The notes beneath the pieces were generated by a model that saw only the letters and a list, made by a program, of their open reading frames with translations, had not been told where the DNA came from and searched no databases. Of a DNA stretch of 64,000 nt, positions 16,429 to 24,577 are shown piece by piece; within the stretch, counting starts at the first letter, position 1, and each line of letters begins with the position of its first letter. This stretch comes from Pseudomonas sp. MWU15-20650 (GTDB lineage: Bacteria; Pseudomonadota; Gammaproteobacteria; Pseudomonadales; Pseudomonadaceae), in contig NZ_JALJFG010000028.1 of the NCBI RefSeq assembly GCF_023242475.1, positions 22,350 to 86,349 of the forward strand. The letters are read 5' to 3'. Both the position numbers and the translations under genes were made by a program.

Positions 16429-17268
16429 ATGTCGGTACCCGCATCCAATCAAACGGTCACGCTTGGCCCCACACATTCCACCTCAACTCACGCAGAGGCT
16501 AGCCCGGCCCTTCGGTCAATCATCCAGCACACGTCGGGCCCGCGTTTCAAGCATCAAACCGGTCATTGCGGGCCGGTGTTCGGTGGTGCACCGCAGCGGC
16601 CAGTCCCAGGTTATTGGCACCCTAACCCAGGACCACCCCCGCGCCCACTCCCAGGGCACCTCAACCCAGGCCCGCCGCCACGCCCGAACCCCACACAGCC
16701 GGACCCGCATTACTCCAGGCAAAGCAACGAGGTGCTGGCTCAGATGCTGTTGGACAACTTTGATGCGTTCAAGGGGCGATGGCCTTCGCGGAGCGTCACC
16801 CCTCAGAGCCTGAAAAAAATGGCGGACCGGCAGCTGACCGGCAATCCGACCACGGACAACCAGATTAGGCTGGCCAGGGAGCTGTTACGACGCCCAGGCT
16901 TGATACAAGCCCTTGATCGAAATGGGCACACGGGCGCCGTGGATGGCCGTCTTACCAAGGGTGATATCGGTAGCTTCATTTTTTCCAGTAACCCTTTGAA
17001 GCTCAAAGACGACAAAGAGATCGTGCAAGACGTACTCAATCATTTTTACGGGTTGGCGGACGGGTTCTGGAAACGTGACATCAAACTCAGCAGGTTCAAA
17101 GAACTTGCGTCGGAAACCCTGACAGGTAACCCATACACCGATCACCTCATTCAGTTATCAAGGGAGATCATGGCTCGTCCGGAGTTGAAGGGGTTGATGG
17201 ATAACGTTTTCATGTCGCAACGCGACGGTAGGATTTCACGGGCTGAGTTAATGAACTTGCTTCGCTAA
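16429..17268 (+). CDS. Putative Hrp-regulated type III secretion substrate with two helical repeats
   Basis: A 279-residue protein not assigned to a named family. The first 20 residues contain no acidic residue and are rich in Ser/Thr, as in type III secretion signals; residues about 50-95 are Pro/Gly-rich. Two tandem modules follow (about 99-185 and 190-279), each with a helix, L-K-K-M-A or F-K-E-L-A, T-G-N-P-x-T-D, then L-A/S-R-E-L/I with a short DG motif (V-D-G-R-L-T; R-D-G-R-I-S). This recalls the repeats of HrpF/NolX/NopX and HrpK translocator-type proteins. A hrp box precedes it and GGAG precedes the ATG. Effector or translocator is inference. Confidence 0.65.
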   Translation: MSVPASNQTVTLGPTHSTSTHAEASPALRSIIQHTSGPRFKHQTGHCGPVFGGAPQRPVPGYWHPNPGPPPRPLPGHLNPGPPPRPNPTQPDPHYSRQSNEVLAQMLLDNFDAFKGRWPSRSVTPQSLKKMADRQLTGNPTTDNQIRLARELLRRPGLIQALDRNGHTGAVDGRLTKGDIGSFIFSSNPLKLKDDKEIVQDVLNHFYGLADGFWKRDIKLSRFKELASETLTGNPYTDHLIQLSREIMARPELKGLMDNVFMSQRDGRISRAELMNLLR

Positions 17269-17348
17269 TCCCGTCCCCGTTCAGTGCTGGGCACCACTTG
17301 GTATTACCTGACAAGTGCTTGGTGTTTGAAACATCCCCCCGCCGTGCT

Positions 17349-17376
17349 GGAACCATTTGCAACGATTTACCACGAA
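17349..17376 (+). promoter_or_regulatory. hrp box 2 (HrpL-dependent promoter)
   Basis: GGAACC, 15 bases, then CCACGAA fits the HrpL consensus GGAACC-N15/16-CCACNNA exactly. It is 62 bases before the ATG of the 85-residue gene at 17439. Confidence 0.85.
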
Positions 17377-17438
17377 GAACACACCCATCGGTTGTTGCTG
17401 CCCATGGGTGTTTTCGTCAATTGGATCAGGTCTCCATC

Positions 17439-17696
17439 ATGAACTCGACATCCTTTGAATCTCACCCCTCCCGGTACACCGTATCGCCCCAGCCTGCTGC
17501 GGGATGTGAGGCAGAGAGCCAACGCATCTTCCAGCAGAAGGCGCTTAACCTCACGTCCACACCTAAATACAGCTTCAAGGCACCCACCGCCGAAGATTTC
17601 GATAAAGGCACTCGGGCCTTTGGCGAACATTCAGTGCCGGGCCCGGCGGTTTCAATGCTCGCTGTTCTCTGGAGCAAGTTGTTCCGCCGGCCGTGA
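17439..17696 (+). CDS. Small Hrp-regulated protein of unknown function
   Basis: An 85-residue protein, unrecognised. The start at 17439 has AGG eight bases upstream and a hrp box just before; a longer frame beginning at 17298 would run through the promoter and is rejected. The N-terminus is Ser/Thr/Pro-rich; the C-terminus has a short hydrophobic stretch (A-V-S-M-L-A-V-L-W) followed by basic residues. No chaperone-like acidic profile or pilin pattern is seen. The promoter suggests a secreted or accessory type III protein; this is inference. Confidence 0.55.
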   Translation: MNSTSFESHPSRYTVSPQPAAGCEAESQRIFQQKALNLTSTPKYSFKAPTAEDFDKGTRAFGEHSVPGPAVSMLAVLWSKLFRRP

Positions 17697-17798
17697 TTGG
17701 TTGTTCCTGCGAGCAGGTCGTTTTACCTCCTACGAGCCTCGTCGGTTTGGTTGGTTACAAACGCTCAAGGTTTACCCAGGCCGGCTCGGCGTCTGCCC

Positions 17799-17826
17799 GG
17801 AACCAATGTTTTCAGAGCACCACATA
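17799..17826 (+). promoter_or_regulatory. hrp box 3 (HrpL-dependent promoter)
   Basis: GGAACC, 15 bases, then CCACATA fits the HrpL consensus exactly. It is 88 bases before the ATG of the 320-residue gene at 17915. Confidence 0.86.
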
Positions 17827-17914
17827 ATCTGGGCCTGGCTCCGTGTTGAGGCGCAAAGTGGTTTCGACGAGCAAGCAGCCGGGCTACGAAATCTAAATAG
17901 GGTGGAGAGGAAAC

Positions 17915-18877
17915 ATGACCGAGATTACTAACTCAGGTGTCAGACCAACCTTTGTGTCGCATATACCTTTTGCAGGCGCGAAGCAGAATGCACCCACACT
18001 GGGGTCTGGGGGGGGCGGTTATTCTCGGCCGTCAATAGATGCTCAGGCCACAGGCAAGCCGTTGCAGGAGAGGAGCCCCGCCTATCCCTCCTTGCTGAGC
18101 GGCGTTAACAGCATGAATGGCGCCAGCCGGCACATTGACCATCAAAACTACTACGGGGGCATGAGTCAGGTCGGTAACCCCTATGTAAGCTCCGATGACC
18201 ACTTGCTGGCGACCGCGCTGAAAAACAATTTTTCGGAGTTGGAGCAGTTTCAGACAAAAAAAAAGGGCCTGAGCCAGGCTGCACTGAAGAAGATTGCCAG
18301 CGAAGATCCCACCAAAAGCACAGTCTCCGAGCTCACCATCAAGCTGGCCAAGGAGATACTTAACCGGCCCCGCCTGAATGAGGCAATACTGACAAATGGC
18401 GGCCACATCACCACTGATAGCCTGAGCAAGGCTGCCGGTTTGATGGTCGGCAATACCAACCCCAACACACGCAGCGCAGACCCGTTCCACGCAAAAACCG
18501 ATAGGCAGGTGGTTGAGACATTCAGGGGCATGTTTGATGAACTGCGGGATAAGTCGGAAGACTGGAACTTCTTTTTCCAGAAGCACCGGTACGTGAAGGT
18601 CGACAAGCTGATCGAAATGAGCAAGGACCCTGACGAGATCGGTAAGAACGGTGAAGTTGTGCGTGACCCGGCTACCGGTTTCCCAAAGAAAAAGTACAGC
18701 GAGCTGCAGGTATACATGGCCAAGAACCTGGTCGAACGTCCGGGGCTACTGGCCTCCCTGGACAGCAACAAGGCCAATGGCACCAATATTTTCGGTAGCC
18801 ATAACGATGATGGCTGGTTGAAGAACTACAGCATCGACCGTTGGTTGAAAAACGACAAAAAAGAAAAGGGCAGTTAA
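17915..18877 (+). CDS. Putative Hrp-regulated type III secretion substrate, paralogue-like of the 16429 gene
   Basis: A 320-residue protein with the same plan as the product of the 16429 gene: a Gly/Ser/Pro-rich N-terminus (about 1-85) and two helical modules (about 88-175 and 188-310). Shared signatures are L-S-Q-A-A-L-K-K-I-A, L-A-K-E-I-L-N-R-P and M-A-K-N-L-V-E-R-P-G-L-L-A-S-L-D. The second module is interrupted by a Lys/Asp/Gly-rich insert. GAGAGGA precedes the ATG and a hrp box lies upstream. Its end is Lys-rich. Role as effector or translocon accessory is inferred from promoter and repeat type; no catalytic motif was found. Confidence 0.65.
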   Translation: MTEITNSGVRPTFVSHIPFAGAKQNAPTLGSGGGGYSRPSIDAQATGKPLQERSPAYPSLLSGVNSMNGASRHIDHQNYYGGMSQVGNPYVSSDDHLLATALKNNFSELEQFQTKKKGLSQAALKKIASEDPTKSTVSELTIKLAKEILNRPRLNEAILTNGGHITTDSLSKAAGLMVGNTNPNTRSADPFHAKTDRQVVETFRGMFDELRDKSEDWNFFFQKHRYVKVDKLIEMSKDPDEIGKNGEVVRDPATGFPKKKYSELQVYMAKNLVERPGLLASLDSNKANGTNIFGSHNDDGWLKNYSIDRWLKNDKKEKGS

Positions 18878-18933
18878 GCATCCTGGCCCACATGAGCGTT
18901 CTGAAGGATTCAAGCCGCTCATATCGAGTGCGT

Positions 18934-20085
18934 TCATACCCGTAGTATTTTTCCGCTGACCGCTACCGCCGCCAGCAATGCACCCATCAACAAGAAGGCG
19001 GTAGCCAGGCTGCTGCCATGGGCGATGAACCCGATCACCGCAGGCCCTGCCAATATCCCGGCATAGCCCAGGGTGGTGATGGCAGGCACGGCAATGTGTT
19101 CCGGCATGACGTTTTGCTTGCCGACGGCGGTATAGAGCACCGGGACAATGTTTGAACAGCCTGCGCCCACCAGCGCATAACCCAGCAGCGCCATTTCCCA
19201 CGCGGGGGAGAGCGTGGCGAGGAAGATACCGGCCGAGGCCAGCGCACCGCCGACGACGATTACCCGGGTTGCGCCCAAGCGCCGTACAATCGCGTCACCG
19301 GTCAAACGCCCGGCGGTCATGGTCAGGGCAAATGCCGCGTAACCCAGGCCCGCGTAGGCTTCGTCCAGTCCGCGTTCGGCGCTGAGGAATACCGCGCTCC
19401 AGTCCAGCACAGCCCCTTCCACAAGAAACACGATAAAGCACAGGCAGCCGATGAACAGCACTACACCCTGTGGAACGGCAAAGGCCGGGCCTGAACTTTC
19501 ACTCCCGTAGGGCAGTAAGTGCGGCGCCGCCTTGAGCAAAGCCCCCCCCATAATGGCGATCACCACAAAGGTCGCCTGCAAGGGCGAGAGCCCCAGCCCC
19601 AGCAAGCCTGCAACACCCGCCGCACCGACAATCCCGCCCAGGCTGAACAGCCCGTGAAAGCCCGACATCATGGTGTTGCCACTGGCTCGCTCGACGATCA
19701 CCGCCTGCAAGTTGACCGTGGAGTCTACGGTGCCCAGGCCAGCGCCAAACAGAAACAGTGCGGTCATCAATAATGGAATCGAACTGACGGTGGCGAGCAT
19801 TGGTAGGGCCAGGCAGATCATGAGCGTACCGGCAACCAGTACGCGTCGGCAGCCAAATCGGGACGCCAGTGCACCTGCCATCGGCATGGCCATGATCGAA
19901 CCCACTCCCAGGCACAGCAGTAACAAGCCGAGCGTGCCTTCATTCAGATTCGCGCGTGCTTTGGCATACGGCACCAGGGGCGCCCAGGCTGCGATACCGA
20001 AACCGGCGATGAAAAACGCGATACGCGTCGACATTTGTTCCAGCCGCCCGGCAACCACGGGTGCAGGGGTGGGGATAGCAGTCAT
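18934..20085 (-). CDS. MFS transporter (YbjJ-like)
   Basis: A 383-residue, 12-helix major facilitator inner-membrane protein. The cytoplasmic loop between helices 2 and 3 reads R-F-G-C-R-R-V; later G-A-G-L-G-T-V-D-S-T-V-N and G-F-H-G-L-F-S-L-G-G-I are typical of the YbjJ/fucose-permease-like subgroup. Substrate unknown. AAGGATTTTTC precedes ATG 20085. It converges on the last hrp-box gene, with 56 bases between. Confidence 0.78.
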   Translation of the reverse strand: MTAIPTPAPVVAGRLEQMSTRIAFFIAGFGIAAWAPLVPYAKARANLNEGTLGLLLLCLGVGSIMAMPMAGALASRFGCRRVLVAGTLMICLALPMLATVSSIPLLMTALFLFGAGLGTVDSTVNLQAVIVERASGNTMMSGFHGLFSLGGIVGAAGVAGLLGLGLSPLQATFVVIAIMGGALLKAAPHLLPYGSESSGPAFAVPQGVVLFIGCLCFIVFLVEGAVLDWSAVFLSAERGLDEAYAGLGYAAFALTMTAGRLTGDAIVRRLGATRVIVVGGALASAGIFLATLSPAWEMALLGYALVGAGCSNIVPVLYTAVGKQNVMPEHIAVPAITTLGYAGILAGPAVIGFIAHGSSLATAFLLMGALLAAVAVSGKILRV

Positions 20086-20259
20086 GAAAAATCCTTGGTT
20101 TTGCGTTCAGCGAACGATGTCCGGCGTGACATCCTTGCATATCAGGCCCCATCGAGCGAGCCGGGTTCCCTTTACGCCTGAGAGAGTAGCGCGCGGGTTG
20201 CGAGAATTTTTTTACAAACACGGAACGTCCTGGGCGTTGATGGCCACACAGAGCGTAGG

Positions 20260-20344
20260 AGGTGCGCTGGAAGGTGTGTAATCCCTGCGGGAATGGTTGA
20301 ACCCCAGGTTTCCTGCTCTGGGATTACCCTCTTTCAGCGCACCT
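20260..20344. repeat. Long imperfect inverted repeat (85 bp)
   Basis: AGGTGCGCTG...GTGTGTAATCCC (20260-20285) is mirrored by GGGATTAC...CAGCGCACCT (20320-20344), about 25 bases per arm with few mismatches; the inner part carries a further weak GCGGGAA/TTCCTGC pairing. It lies between divergent MFS and DapF-like genes (intergenic 20086-20436). It has no T-run and is not a REP core. Candidate structured RNA leader or small element. Confidence 0.6.
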
Positions 20345-20436
20345 CACACGAGACCGTTGTTCTGTAATACGCTGCTACACCAGAGAGCAGGCAACTGGAC
20401 GACAGTACCGATGAAGACTTCCATGCAGGTGTCAGC

Positions 20437-21423
20437 GTGACTCAGTTCTACGACGCACGCGGCAATGTTTATGGGGTGGTTAGCCCGGCCTATTTATGCA
20501 GCCAGGGCATTGATGTGCCGCAAAGCGCTGCCCTGGCTGCGAGCACGCGGGAAACCTGGGCCGCGTCGGCGATCGCCTCTGAATGCGGTTGGGGCTCATC
20601 GCCGCATCCGGCCGATGCCAAGGCACATCGCTGTGACGGTTTGTTGGTGGGGCCGTTTCAGACTCAGTCGCCGTTTGACTTGTTGATCATCAATACCGAT
20701 GGCTCTCTCGCCGAGCGCAGTGGCAATGGGTTGACCATCTTTGCCCAAGCCCTGACCGACCAGGGCTTGATGACGCAGGGCGGTGAATTGCGGGTGCATC
20801 ACGACAAGTCGGACGCAGCATCGCCCGTGGCGACGTCTGTCGAGCCGGCGATGCATGAGCAGGTTCCTGGTTTTTGGCTGGCTTTGGGCCAGCCGATGTT
20901 CGGTGCGTTGGCCGTTGGGGCGGTGGGCGTGGGTACCCAGGCTGTTGGGCAGCATGACTTCAACTCAGTACCGGCGCTGGTTACGCTCAACCCACAATGG
21001 GCGCATAGCCAGTTTGTGCGAGTGGGCAACCCCCATTGTGTGACGCTGGTCGAGCAGGTGTCGGCATTGCCGGACAACGACACGATGCATCAGGCGGCCC
21101 TGTTCATGCCGTTGCGGACTATTGCCTTTGCGCCGCCCGTGGGCGCCGGCCAACCTTGTGCCGGTGGGGTCAACCTGCAATGGGTCGCCCGGGATATCGA
21201 TAATCGGCTCATCGCGCGTGTGTTCGAGAGGGGAGAGGGGCCTACCGCGTCCTCGGGGACCAGCGCCTGTGCGGTGGCTTGCGCAGCGTGGCGAGCGGGC
21301 TGGGTTGAATGCGCAGACGTCGCCGTGGTGATGCCGGGGGGCATAGCGCCCGTGCGCTTGCAGGTGGAGGATGGAACATTGCTGAGGGTCAGTCTTTTCG
21401 GCACGGCGCGGGCAAAAAGTTGA
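20437..21423 (+). CDS. Diaminopimelate epimerase-like protein without the catalytic cysteines
   Basis: A 328-residue two-domain protein of the DapF fold, longer than DapF (about 275). I-N-T-D-G-S and R-V-G-N-P-H-C-V correspond to DapF N-A-D-G-S and G-N-P-H. Where DapF has its two proton-transfer cysteines (M-C-G-N-G and A-C-G-S-G-A), this protein has R-S-G-N-G and S-S-G-T-S-A. It is therefore unlikely to racemise diaminopimelate by the usual mechanism; an isomerase of another type is possible. GTG 20437 overlaps the stop of a 9-codon upstream frame (ATG 20411) as GTGA. Confidence 0.72.
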   Translation: MTQFYDARGNVYGVVSPAYLCSQGIDVPQSAALAASTRETWAASAIASECGWGSSPHPADAKAHRCDGLLVGPFQTQSPFDLLIINTDGSLAERSGNGLTIFAQALTDQGLMTQGGELRVHHDKSDAASPVATSVEPAMHEQVPGFWLALGQPMFGALAVGAVGVGTQAVGQHDFNSVPALVTLNPQWAHSQFVRVGNPHCVTLVEQVSALPDNDTMHQAALFMPLRTIAFAPPVGAGQPCAGGVNLQWVARDIDNRLIARVFERGEGPTASSGTSACAVACAAWRAGWVECADVAVVMPGGIAPVRLQVEDGTLLRVSLFGTARAKS

Positions 21424-21725
21424 CCCGGAAATAATGCCGGATGGTTAGAACAGGTGTCGGTTTTTTCCTTGCGAACTAGTTAATTAACTTACAAGTAAAA
21501 GTAAGAGTTTTCTTGTTGTTAGTGGATGGCTGATTGACTGCATTTCTTGATTTGTAAAAGACACTTCCAACTTCGCCGTACGAAACTTCTTTTTTATTTC
21601 TGAACGTCCGAAATGTGCCTGAAATCGCTAAGCTTCAGGGCGTCAAGGCGCTTTCTTTCGCAATCCAATTGGCATTTGCGGGGGGCGCGTATTTCAGTCA
21701 AAAAGTTGAGGGTGGGTAACAACGG
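21424..21725. other. AT-rich intergenic region before the type VI module
   Basis: About 300 bases without a gene. The left half is AT-rich, with the short inverted repeat CTTAC...GTAAG at about 21487-21505. It must carry the promoter of vgrG. No sigma-54 site with correct GG/GC spacing and no other known operator was recognised. Confidence 0.5.
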
Positions 21726-23741
21726 ATGGTTAGCACGTTTGTTTCGTCACGTTTCAAGTTGATCCTTCCAGAGATAAACACAGGCTTCCAGGTGCTGGCG
21801 TTCAACGGCTGCGAGGCCCTTGATCAGCCGTACTTTATCCAGGTGCAGTTAGTCAGCGAAGACCCCTCGTTAAACCTGGAGGCTTTGCTGCACCAACCCG
21901 CCTATCTGGACTTCGGCGAAGCGGGTCTGGGGCTGCATGGGCAGGTCTATGCCATCGGGCGGGATGACCCCGGGGTTCGGCTCACGCGTTACCACCTGAC
22001 CCTGGCACCGCGCCTGGCATACCTTGCCCTCCGTCGCGACCAGCGAGTCTTTCAGCAGCGCAGCGTGCCGCAGATTATTGCGGCAGTCCTGGAGCACCAT
22101 GGCATCCTTGCAGACGCTTATGCCTTCGAGCTCGGGCCGGTGCTGTATCCGCCGCGAACGTTCTGCGTGCAGTACACCGAGTCCGACTTGCACTTCCTGC
22201 AGCGGTTGTGTGAGGAAGAGGGCATTCACTACCACTTTCGCCACAGTGTGGATAATCATCTCCTGGTTTTCGGTGATGACCAGACCGTGTTTCGACGGTT
22301 GCCTGTTCAACGCTATTGCGCGTCAACCGATCCGACGCGCGAGGGCCGAGTCATCCAGCGTTTCGACCGGCGCCTGGAAACACGTAGCCAACAAACCGTG
22401 CGCCGTGACTATGACTTTGAGCACCCATCGTTGCGCCTGCAAGACAAGGCCGGCGCGGCGTCGGCACTGCCCCTCGAAGACTATGGCTACCCCGCAGGCT
22501 TCACCCGCCACGCACGGGGTGCGCAATTGGCACGACGGGACCTGGAGCGCCATCAGAGCGATTGTCATCAGGTATTGGGCAAGAGCGATCAGCCTGCACT
22601 GTGCAGCGGTCTCTTTCTCGAGTTGTGTGAACACCCGGACGCCGATTGCAATGACTTATGGCTGCTGACCTCGGTCCATCACGAAGGTTATCAACCCCAG
22701 GTATTGGAGGAGTCGGTCGTCGAGGCTGACGGGTTCCAGGGCTATCGTAACCGTTTCACTGCAACCCCATGGCGGGCGGTATATAGGCCGCCGCTCAAAC
22801 ATCCCAAACCGACGATCAGTGGCAGCCAGACCGCCACGGTGACCGGGCCGGCAGGTGAGGACATACATTGCGATGCGTACGGGCGGGTGAAGGTGCGCTT
22901 TCATTGGGACCGCCTGGACAAGGCCGATGACAAAAGCAGCTGTTGGGTGCGGGTGGCGTCGGGGTGGGCCGGTGATGGTTTCGGCACCCTGGTCATTCCC
23001 CGGGTGGGCATGGAAGTGCTGGTGACCTTTCTGGAAGGCGACCCGGATCAGCCTCTTATCAACGGCTGCCTGCCCAATGCACTGCACCTGCCGGCCTATT
23101 CCTTGCCACAGCACAAGACGCGCAGCGTGCTACGCAGCCGCAGCTCCCCGGGTGGTGCGGGGGCCAACGAGTTGCACGTCGAGGACCGCTGCGGCGAGGA
23201 ACTGATCTACCTGCGCGCCCAGCGCGATCTGGAGCAACAGGTGGGCCATGACAGCCGTCTGGAAGTGGGCGGGGAACGGCGTGAAGTCATCCGGGGCTTA
23301 AGCTCTGTTCAACTGGGAAGCGAAGAGCATCACCACGTTGCCGGTGACCGCAAGGTTGTGCTCGATGCGCACGATCATCTCAGCGTGCAGGGTGACAGCC
23401 TGACCCGAGTTGGCCAGACCCTGGTGATCGAGGCGGGGCAGCACGTTCACCTCAAGGCCGGTGCCCGCCTGGTTGTCGATGCGGGCGCGCAATTGAGCCT
23501 GAAGGCAGGAGGAGAGCACCTGGTGATTCAGGCCGGCGGTATTTTCAGCAGCCGGCCCGTCACCCTGGGCGGCTCACCATCCGTAACCCGTTCGGTGGGG
23601 GCCTCGCCGGTTGCGGTCCCGAAGCTCTCCGTAGCGCAAGACGCCCTCATGGAGCTGGCCAGGCAACTGGAGGCGGATTTTTGCCCCCTGTGTGAGTGCT
23701 GCCGTGAAGGCCTGTGCGATACCGCCGAGAGGGCAGCCTGA
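21726..23741 (+). CDS. vgrG: Type VI secretion tip protein VgrG with Cys-rich tail
   Basis: A 671-residue spike protein. The gp27-like region is about 5-360, and the gp5 OB-fold about 374-455 (G-P-A-G-E-D-I-H-C-D-A-Y-G-R-V-K-V-R-F-H-W-D). A repetitive beta-helix follows to about 625. The last 20 or so residues hold C-P-L-C-E-C-C-R-E-G-L-C, an unusual cluster of five Cys that could bind metal or dock cargo. The gene heads an orphan cassette: its stop overlaps the DUF4123 adaptor start (TGATG), and a lipase effector lies two genes on. Confidence 0.92.
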   Translation: MVSTFVSSRFKLILPEINTGFQVLAFNGCEALDQPYFIQVQLVSEDPSLNLEALLHQPAYLDFGEAGLGLHGQVYAIGRDDPGVRLTRYHLTLAPRLAYLALRRDQRVFQQRSVPQIIAAVLEHHGILADAYAFELGPVLYPPRTFCVQYTESDLHFLQRLCEEEGIHYHFRHSVDNHLLVFGDDQTVFRRLPVQRYCASTDPTREGRVIQRFDRRLETRSQQTVRRDYDFEHPSLRLQDKAGAASALPLEDYGYPAGFTRHARGAQLARRDLERHQSDCHQVLGKSDQPALCSGLFLELCEHPDADCNDLWLLTSVHHEGYQPQVLEESVVEADGFQGYRNRFTATPWRAVYRPPLKHPKPTISGSQTATVTGPAGEDIHCDAYGRVKVRFHWDRLDKADDKSSCWVRVASGWAGDGFGTLVIPRVGMEVLVTFLEGDPDQPLINGCLPNALHLPAYSLPQHKTRSVLRSRSSPGGAGANELHVEDRCGEELIYLRAQRDLEQQVGHDSRLEVGGERREVIRGLSSVQLGSEEHHHVAGDRKVVLDAHDHLSVQGDSLTRVGQTLVIEAGQHVHLKAGARLVVDAGAQLSLKAGGEHLVIQAGGIFSSRPVTLGGSPSVTRSVGASPVAVPKLSVAQDALMELARQLEADFCPLCECCREGLCDTAERAA

Positions 23742-24577
23742 TGGAAAGCTTGCCCCATCAATGGATGGTTCAACAGCAGCAGATGGGGCATCGGCTGTGC
23801 CTGATGCTTGAGGGCAGCAGCGAGGCCCGGCAGCCCATGTTGGCCGTGCGCGGCCTGTCGCAATATTGCACCCTCTACAGCGAGACCGCCGCGGCGGAGC
23901 TGGCGAACGCAGGCCCGGTGATCTTGCTGTTGGAGCAGATGCACGAGCCCACGCTGGTCGACCTGCTGCAACACCCCGAGACAAACTGGGGGTGGTTGGG
24001 CAGCTTGCCCGCCGCTGATTTGTCGGGTGTGACACACCATTGGCGCGAGAGACTGCTGGTGGGGCCGAAGGGGCAGCAGGCGCTTTATCGCATTCATGAC
24101 AACCGCACCCTGGCCCGTGCCTTGGCCCATCTACCGACAGCGCATTGGCCGGCGTTCCTGGGGCCGCTGATCAGCGTGTGCTACTGGCATGAGGGCCATT
24201 GGCGGCAACGCGAAAACCCCGCCCCTGGCGACTACCCGGTACCGGAGCCCGCTCCCTGGCGTAACACCCCAAACCCCCATGCCCAAGCCATCCTGCACGC
24301 CAATATCCTGCGTTACCTGTTGGCGGAGCACAGTGAGCAGCTCGTGGCGTTGGCTGAGTTTCAAGACCCAAGGAGTTGGCTGGCCCAGGTACTCGTGCAG
24401 GCTCGTGCCTGGCAGTGGCACCGGCCGGATCAGCTGGAATTCCTGGTGGTACGCCGGTTGGAGGAAGCGACTCGCGGCAGTCTTATTCGTTGGCAGCCGT
24501 GGGTAGGGGAGGTGCCAGGAGAGCATTTTGAACGGGTGGTGGACCAGTGGCGCAGGGAGGGGCTCGAGCTTGAATAG
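23741..24577 (+). CDS. DUF4123 type VI effector adaptor (Tap/TEC)
   Basis: A 278-residue DUF4123-type protein, the adaptor that loads a specific effector onto its cognate VgrG. Family features are an N-terminal half with P-V-I-L-L-L-E and H-W-R-E-R-L-L-V, then a linker and a helical C-terminus. The ATG overlaps the VgrG stop (TGATG), fixing the start; a longer frame from 23714 would overlap vgrG further. Position between vgrG and the lipase fits an adaptor for the lipase. It overlaps the start of the next gene. Confidence 0.82.
   Translation: MESLPHQWMVQQQQMGHRLCLMLEGSSEARQPMLAVRGLSQYCTLYSETAAAELANAGPVILLLEQMHEPTLVDLLQHPETNWGWLGSLPAADLSGVTHHWRERLLVGPKGQQALYRIHDNRTLARALAHLPTAHWPAFLGPLISVCYWHEGHWRQRENPAPGDYPVPEPAPWRNTPNPHAQAILHANILRYLLAEHSEQLVALAEFQDPRSWLAQVLVQARAWQWHRPDQLEFLVVRRLEEATRGSLIRWQPWVGEVPGEHFERVVDQWRREGLELE

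Noticed and set aside
17298..17438. Upstream extension of the 85-residue gene to a start at 17298
   Set aside because: It would run through hrp box 2, and a good ribosome-binding site supports the start at 17439.
20155..20200. Minus-strand CTCTCAGGCGTAAAGGGA resembles the 3' end of a glycine riboswitch ahead of the MFS gene
   Set aside because: The upstream conserved GCCGAAGG-type core and the first stem are missing, so only a short chance match remains.
21660..21700. TTGGCATTTGCGG as a sigma-54 promoter for vgrG
   Set aside because: The GG and GC elements do not have the required 10-base spacing.
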